Translations under genes and position numbers: made by a program
Notes under the pieces: model-generated
Databases searched by the model: none
What the model was told of the DNA's origin: nothing
What the model saw: the letters and a program-made list of their open reading frames with translations, nothing else
Assembly: GCF_937981295.1 (NCBI RefSeq)
Contig: NZ_CALJPC010000076.1
Coordinates: 1-27,311 of the forward strand
Source: an uncultured Campylobacter sp.
Lineage (GTDB): Bacteria; Campylobacterota; Campylobacteria; Campylobacterales; Campylobacteraceae
Reading direction: 5' to 3'
Length of the DNA: 27,311 nucleotides
Shown: piece after piece, positions 25,712 to 27,311 of the stretch
How the letters are laid out: each line of letters opens with the position of its first letter
Numbering within the stretch: the stretch's first letter is position 1

Positions 25712-26773
25712 TTAGCCGACGCGTCTTTGAAAAATCCCCACGTAAAGCGCGAAAACAAAACCGATCGCAACCGCGTAAGGAGCGAACTCGGTGATGCCTT
25801 TAGCCGAGCTTGCGAGCAAGAAATTATGCGCGATCGCAGCGCCCGCCGCCATGCCGATAACGAATATGCCCGAGCTTAAATTTCCCGTGCCGGCCTGCAC
25901 CAGATGCTTACCGGGGCAGCCCTCGCTTAGGCTGAAGCAAAGTCCTGCGAGCACCATACCCAAGAAATTCCAAACGAAATCGTTATGCGCGATAGGCTGG
26001 CCTTCGAAGCCGAGCTTGTATTGTCCAAACGCGATATTTGCGATGCTCGCAAACACGATGACGCTTAGCACGCCCCAAAACATCGAGAAATCACCGCTGA
26101 AAATTCTACCGAACGCGCCGACGCTGCAAAATTTGCTTCTATGCATCACCGCGCCCACGATAATGCCTGCAGCCAGCGAGATGCCTACCGCGGCGTGTTG
26201 TGCGCCGGGACCTTTAGCGGAGATAAAAAGCGCGCCGCCCTCGCCCGTTTTGAGTCCGAAAACCAAAGCCGCAAGTAGCGCTGCGCCCAGTATCACGGGC
26301 AAAATTCCGATCGGGCCGCTAAGTCTTGCCTCTTTACTCGCCTCATAGCCGCGCTTTTTAAGCAAAAACCCAATGAGTACGCCGCAGATCAGACCTGCCA
26401 ATCCGGCTAGCGCTGTCAAATCGCCGCCGCCTAGGCGTAAAAACGCGCGCCACGGACATCCCAAAAACACAAGGCAGCCGATCATCGCGAAGATCCCTAG
26501 GAAAAATTTTGCAAACGGCGAGCTGCCGGTAACCGGCGCGAACTCGCGCGTCCAAAGCACGCTTGCCAAAAAGCCGCCGAACACGAGCCCTATGATCTCC
26601 GGGCGGATGTATTGCACCGCGCTAGCTCGGTGAAAGCCCAGCGCGCCGGTGGTGTCGCGCAAAAAGCAAGCGACGCAAACGCCCATATTGCCCGGATTAC
26701 CGAAATGCACCAGCGTCGCACCCAGCACGCCTAGCACGGCGCCTGCGATGATGTACCATTTAACGTTATTCAT
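25712..26773 (-). CDS. yedE: YedE-type selenium metabolism membrane protein
   Basis: 353 aa with about ten hydrophobic segments. Family blocks are NPGNMGVCVACFLRDTTGAL near the N-terminus, FLGCPWRAFLRLGGGD (about 103-118), MHRSKFCSVGAFGR and SEGCPGKHLVQAGTGN. These Cys/Gly motifs belong to the YeeE/YedE (TsuA-like) transporter group and, in this long form, to the version linked to selenium use. It is thought to import a selenium or sulfur compound; in C. jejuni a relative (FdhT) is needed for formate dehydrogenase activity. ATG 26773 has AGGA 8 nt upstream. No TusA-like partner gene is adjacent; yedF and selD are 16 kb away on the same strand. Confidence 0.88.
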   Translation of the reverse strand: MNNVKWYIIAGAVLGVLGATLVHFGNPGNMGVCVACFLRDTTGALGFHRASAVQYIRPEIIGLVFGGFLASVLWTREFAPVTGSSPFAKFFLGIFAMIGCLVFLGCPWRAFLRLGGGDLTALAGLAGLICGVLIGFLLKKRGYEASKEARLSGPIGILPVILGAALLAALVFGLKTGEGGALFISAKGPGAQHAAVGISLAAGIIVGAVMHRSKFCSVGAFGRIFSGDFSMFWGVLSVIVFASIANIAFGQYKLGFEGQPIAHNDFVWNFLGMVLAGLCFSLSEGCPGKHLVQAGTGNLSSGIFVIGMAAGAAIAHNFLLASSAKGITEFAPYAVAIGFVFALYVGIFQRRVG

Positions 26774-26794
26774 GAAAAAGTCCTGAAATAATTT

Positions 26795-26808
26795 AGATCG
26801 ACCGATCT
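26795..26808. promoter_or_regulatory. Inverted repeat between yedE promoter and start
   Basis: AGATCG-AC-CGATCT: perfect 6-bp arms with a 2-nt spacer, just downstream of the likely transcription start and about 22 bp before the yedE ATG. It could be an operator. Confidence 0.4.
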
Positions 26809-26818
26809 CTTAGGCGCG

Positions 26819-26824
26819 ATTTTA
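26819..26824 (-). promoter_or_regulatory. -10 box for yedE
   Basis: Minus strand AAGGATAAAATCGCGCC holds TAAAAT about 46 nt upstream of the yedE start. Confidence 0.4.
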
Positions 26825-27168
26825 TCCTTTGTAAAATAAAAAGCAAATAAATTCCGATCTGAATTTGCGAAAAGCGAAATTTTAAAATCGCGCGGGCGAC
26901 CGCTAAATTTAGACGCAAACGAATCGCGGATGTTTAAATTTAGACTCTTTGCTGTGATAGAAATGCCGAATTTAGCAGCCTGAGCGTGGCGCAAACGAAT
27001 CGAAACGAAAAGCCAAGGCGCAGAGGCGGTCAGACGAAACGCGATAAAAACAGGTGCAAGCGGAGCAGAGCCGAGGGGGCAGAAACGGCGCGATAAAGTA
27101 CAAACAAGACGCAGTCAAAATGCGTAAACGGCTTAGGCGGAGCACAATACTTGCCGCCAATAAAAACA
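26825..27168. other. Gene-free divergent spacer
   Basis: No supported gene between yedE and the plus-strand gene at the window end. CAAACGAATCG occurs twice (about 26917 and 26991) as a short direct repeat. Confidence 0.4.
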
Positions 27169-27199
27169 AATTTCAAATGGTTTTGAAATTAAATTTCAA
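27169..27199. promoter_or_regulatory. Overlapping inverted repeats, operator-like
   Basis: AATTTCAAA-TGGT-TTTGAAATT (9-bp arms) overlaps TTGAAATT-A-AATTTCAA (8-bp arms), so three alternating half-sites. They end 22 bp upstream of the TATAAT at 27221-27226, over the -35 region. This is typical for a dimeric repressor or activator. Confidence 0.45.
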
Positions 27200-27220
27200 C
27201 CTTATTTAAGTATGCGGATA

Positions 27221-27226
27221 TATAAT
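27221..27226 (+). promoter_or_regulatory. -10 box for the gene at 27259
   Basis: GCGGATATATAATAATG holds TATAAT about 33 nt upstream of the start codon. Confidence 0.5.
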
Positions 27227-27258
27227 AATGTATTTCAATTTTATTTTAAAGGGCGGGT

Positions 27259-27311
27259 ATGAAAAAGCGAATTTTATTGGTGCCGCTTACGATAGGCGCA
27301 ATAGGCGGAGC
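27259..27311 (+). CDS. Start of an unidentified gene, cut by the window end
   Basis: Begins MKKRILLVPLTIGAIGG, a basic N-terminus followed by a hydrophobic segment, so an exported or membrane-anchored protein. GGGCGG lies just before the ATG, and a TATAAT and operator-like repeats lie upstream. Seventeen codons are too few to name it; an efflux adaptor subunit would fit the context but is only a guess. Confidence 0.5.
   Translation, partial: MKKRILLVPLTIGAIGG

Overview
The window looks like a piece of chromosome from a moderately GC-rich Campylobacter or close Campylobacterales relative. Pointers are the rRNA sequences, 23S rRNA with intervening sequences in helices 25 and 45, AAATTTAA-rich spacers, NspC, a Wolinella/Campylobacter-type formate dehydrogenase gamma subunit, and the nearby pcm and nrdB genes. 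The species cannot be fixed by eye; base composition fits the oral species (gracilis/rectus/showae type) better than C. jejuni.

Region 1 (1-8058): a gene-free, apparently decayed 0.9 kb stretch, then one complete rRNA operon on the minus strand, transcribed 16S - tRNA-Ala(TGC) - 23S - 5S. The 23S gene carries two related intervening sequences, so the mature 23S is probably fragmented. The pre-23S processing stem, a duplicated two-hairpin leader module before both 16S and 23S, and the rrn promoter are visible.

Region 2 (8059-12802): selenium, formate and molybdenum-cofactor genes. On the minus strand lie fdhC, yedF and selD. selD is itself a selenoprotein gene: an in-frame TGA at codon 17, the position of the catalytic Cys, lies in a SECIS-like hairpin. 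nspC (carboxynorspermidine decarboxylase) faces away from moaD-moaE. Sec- and Mo-dependent formate dehydrogenase is the likely common client; its catalytic subunits are not in the window. The selenium-associated membrane protein YedE lies at 25.7-26.8 kb.

Region 3 (13215-20343, minus strand): a diverged McrB-like AAA protein with an altered Walker B motif and no McrC nearby; pcm; nrdB (class I ribonucleotide reductase); then the class III (anaerobic) reductase operon nrdD - 54-aa ORF - nrdG. The 702-aa NrdD lacks the C-terminal glycyl-radical segment. That segment (RVMGYLRP) is encoded by the separate 54-aa ORF, in a different frame with its own ribosome binding site. This split glycyl-radical enzyme is the most interesting feature here.

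Region 4 (20515-27311): an LpoB-like lipoprotein, ribosomal protein S21, a six-helix membrane protein, an exported glycoside hydrolase, then a decaying stretch (23.4-25.5 kb). That stretch has a broken dsrE-like gene and an LTA-synthase/sulfatase-type gene cut into pieces by two single-base homopolymer contractions. YedE and the first codons of a plus-strand gene with an operator-like repeat upstream follow.
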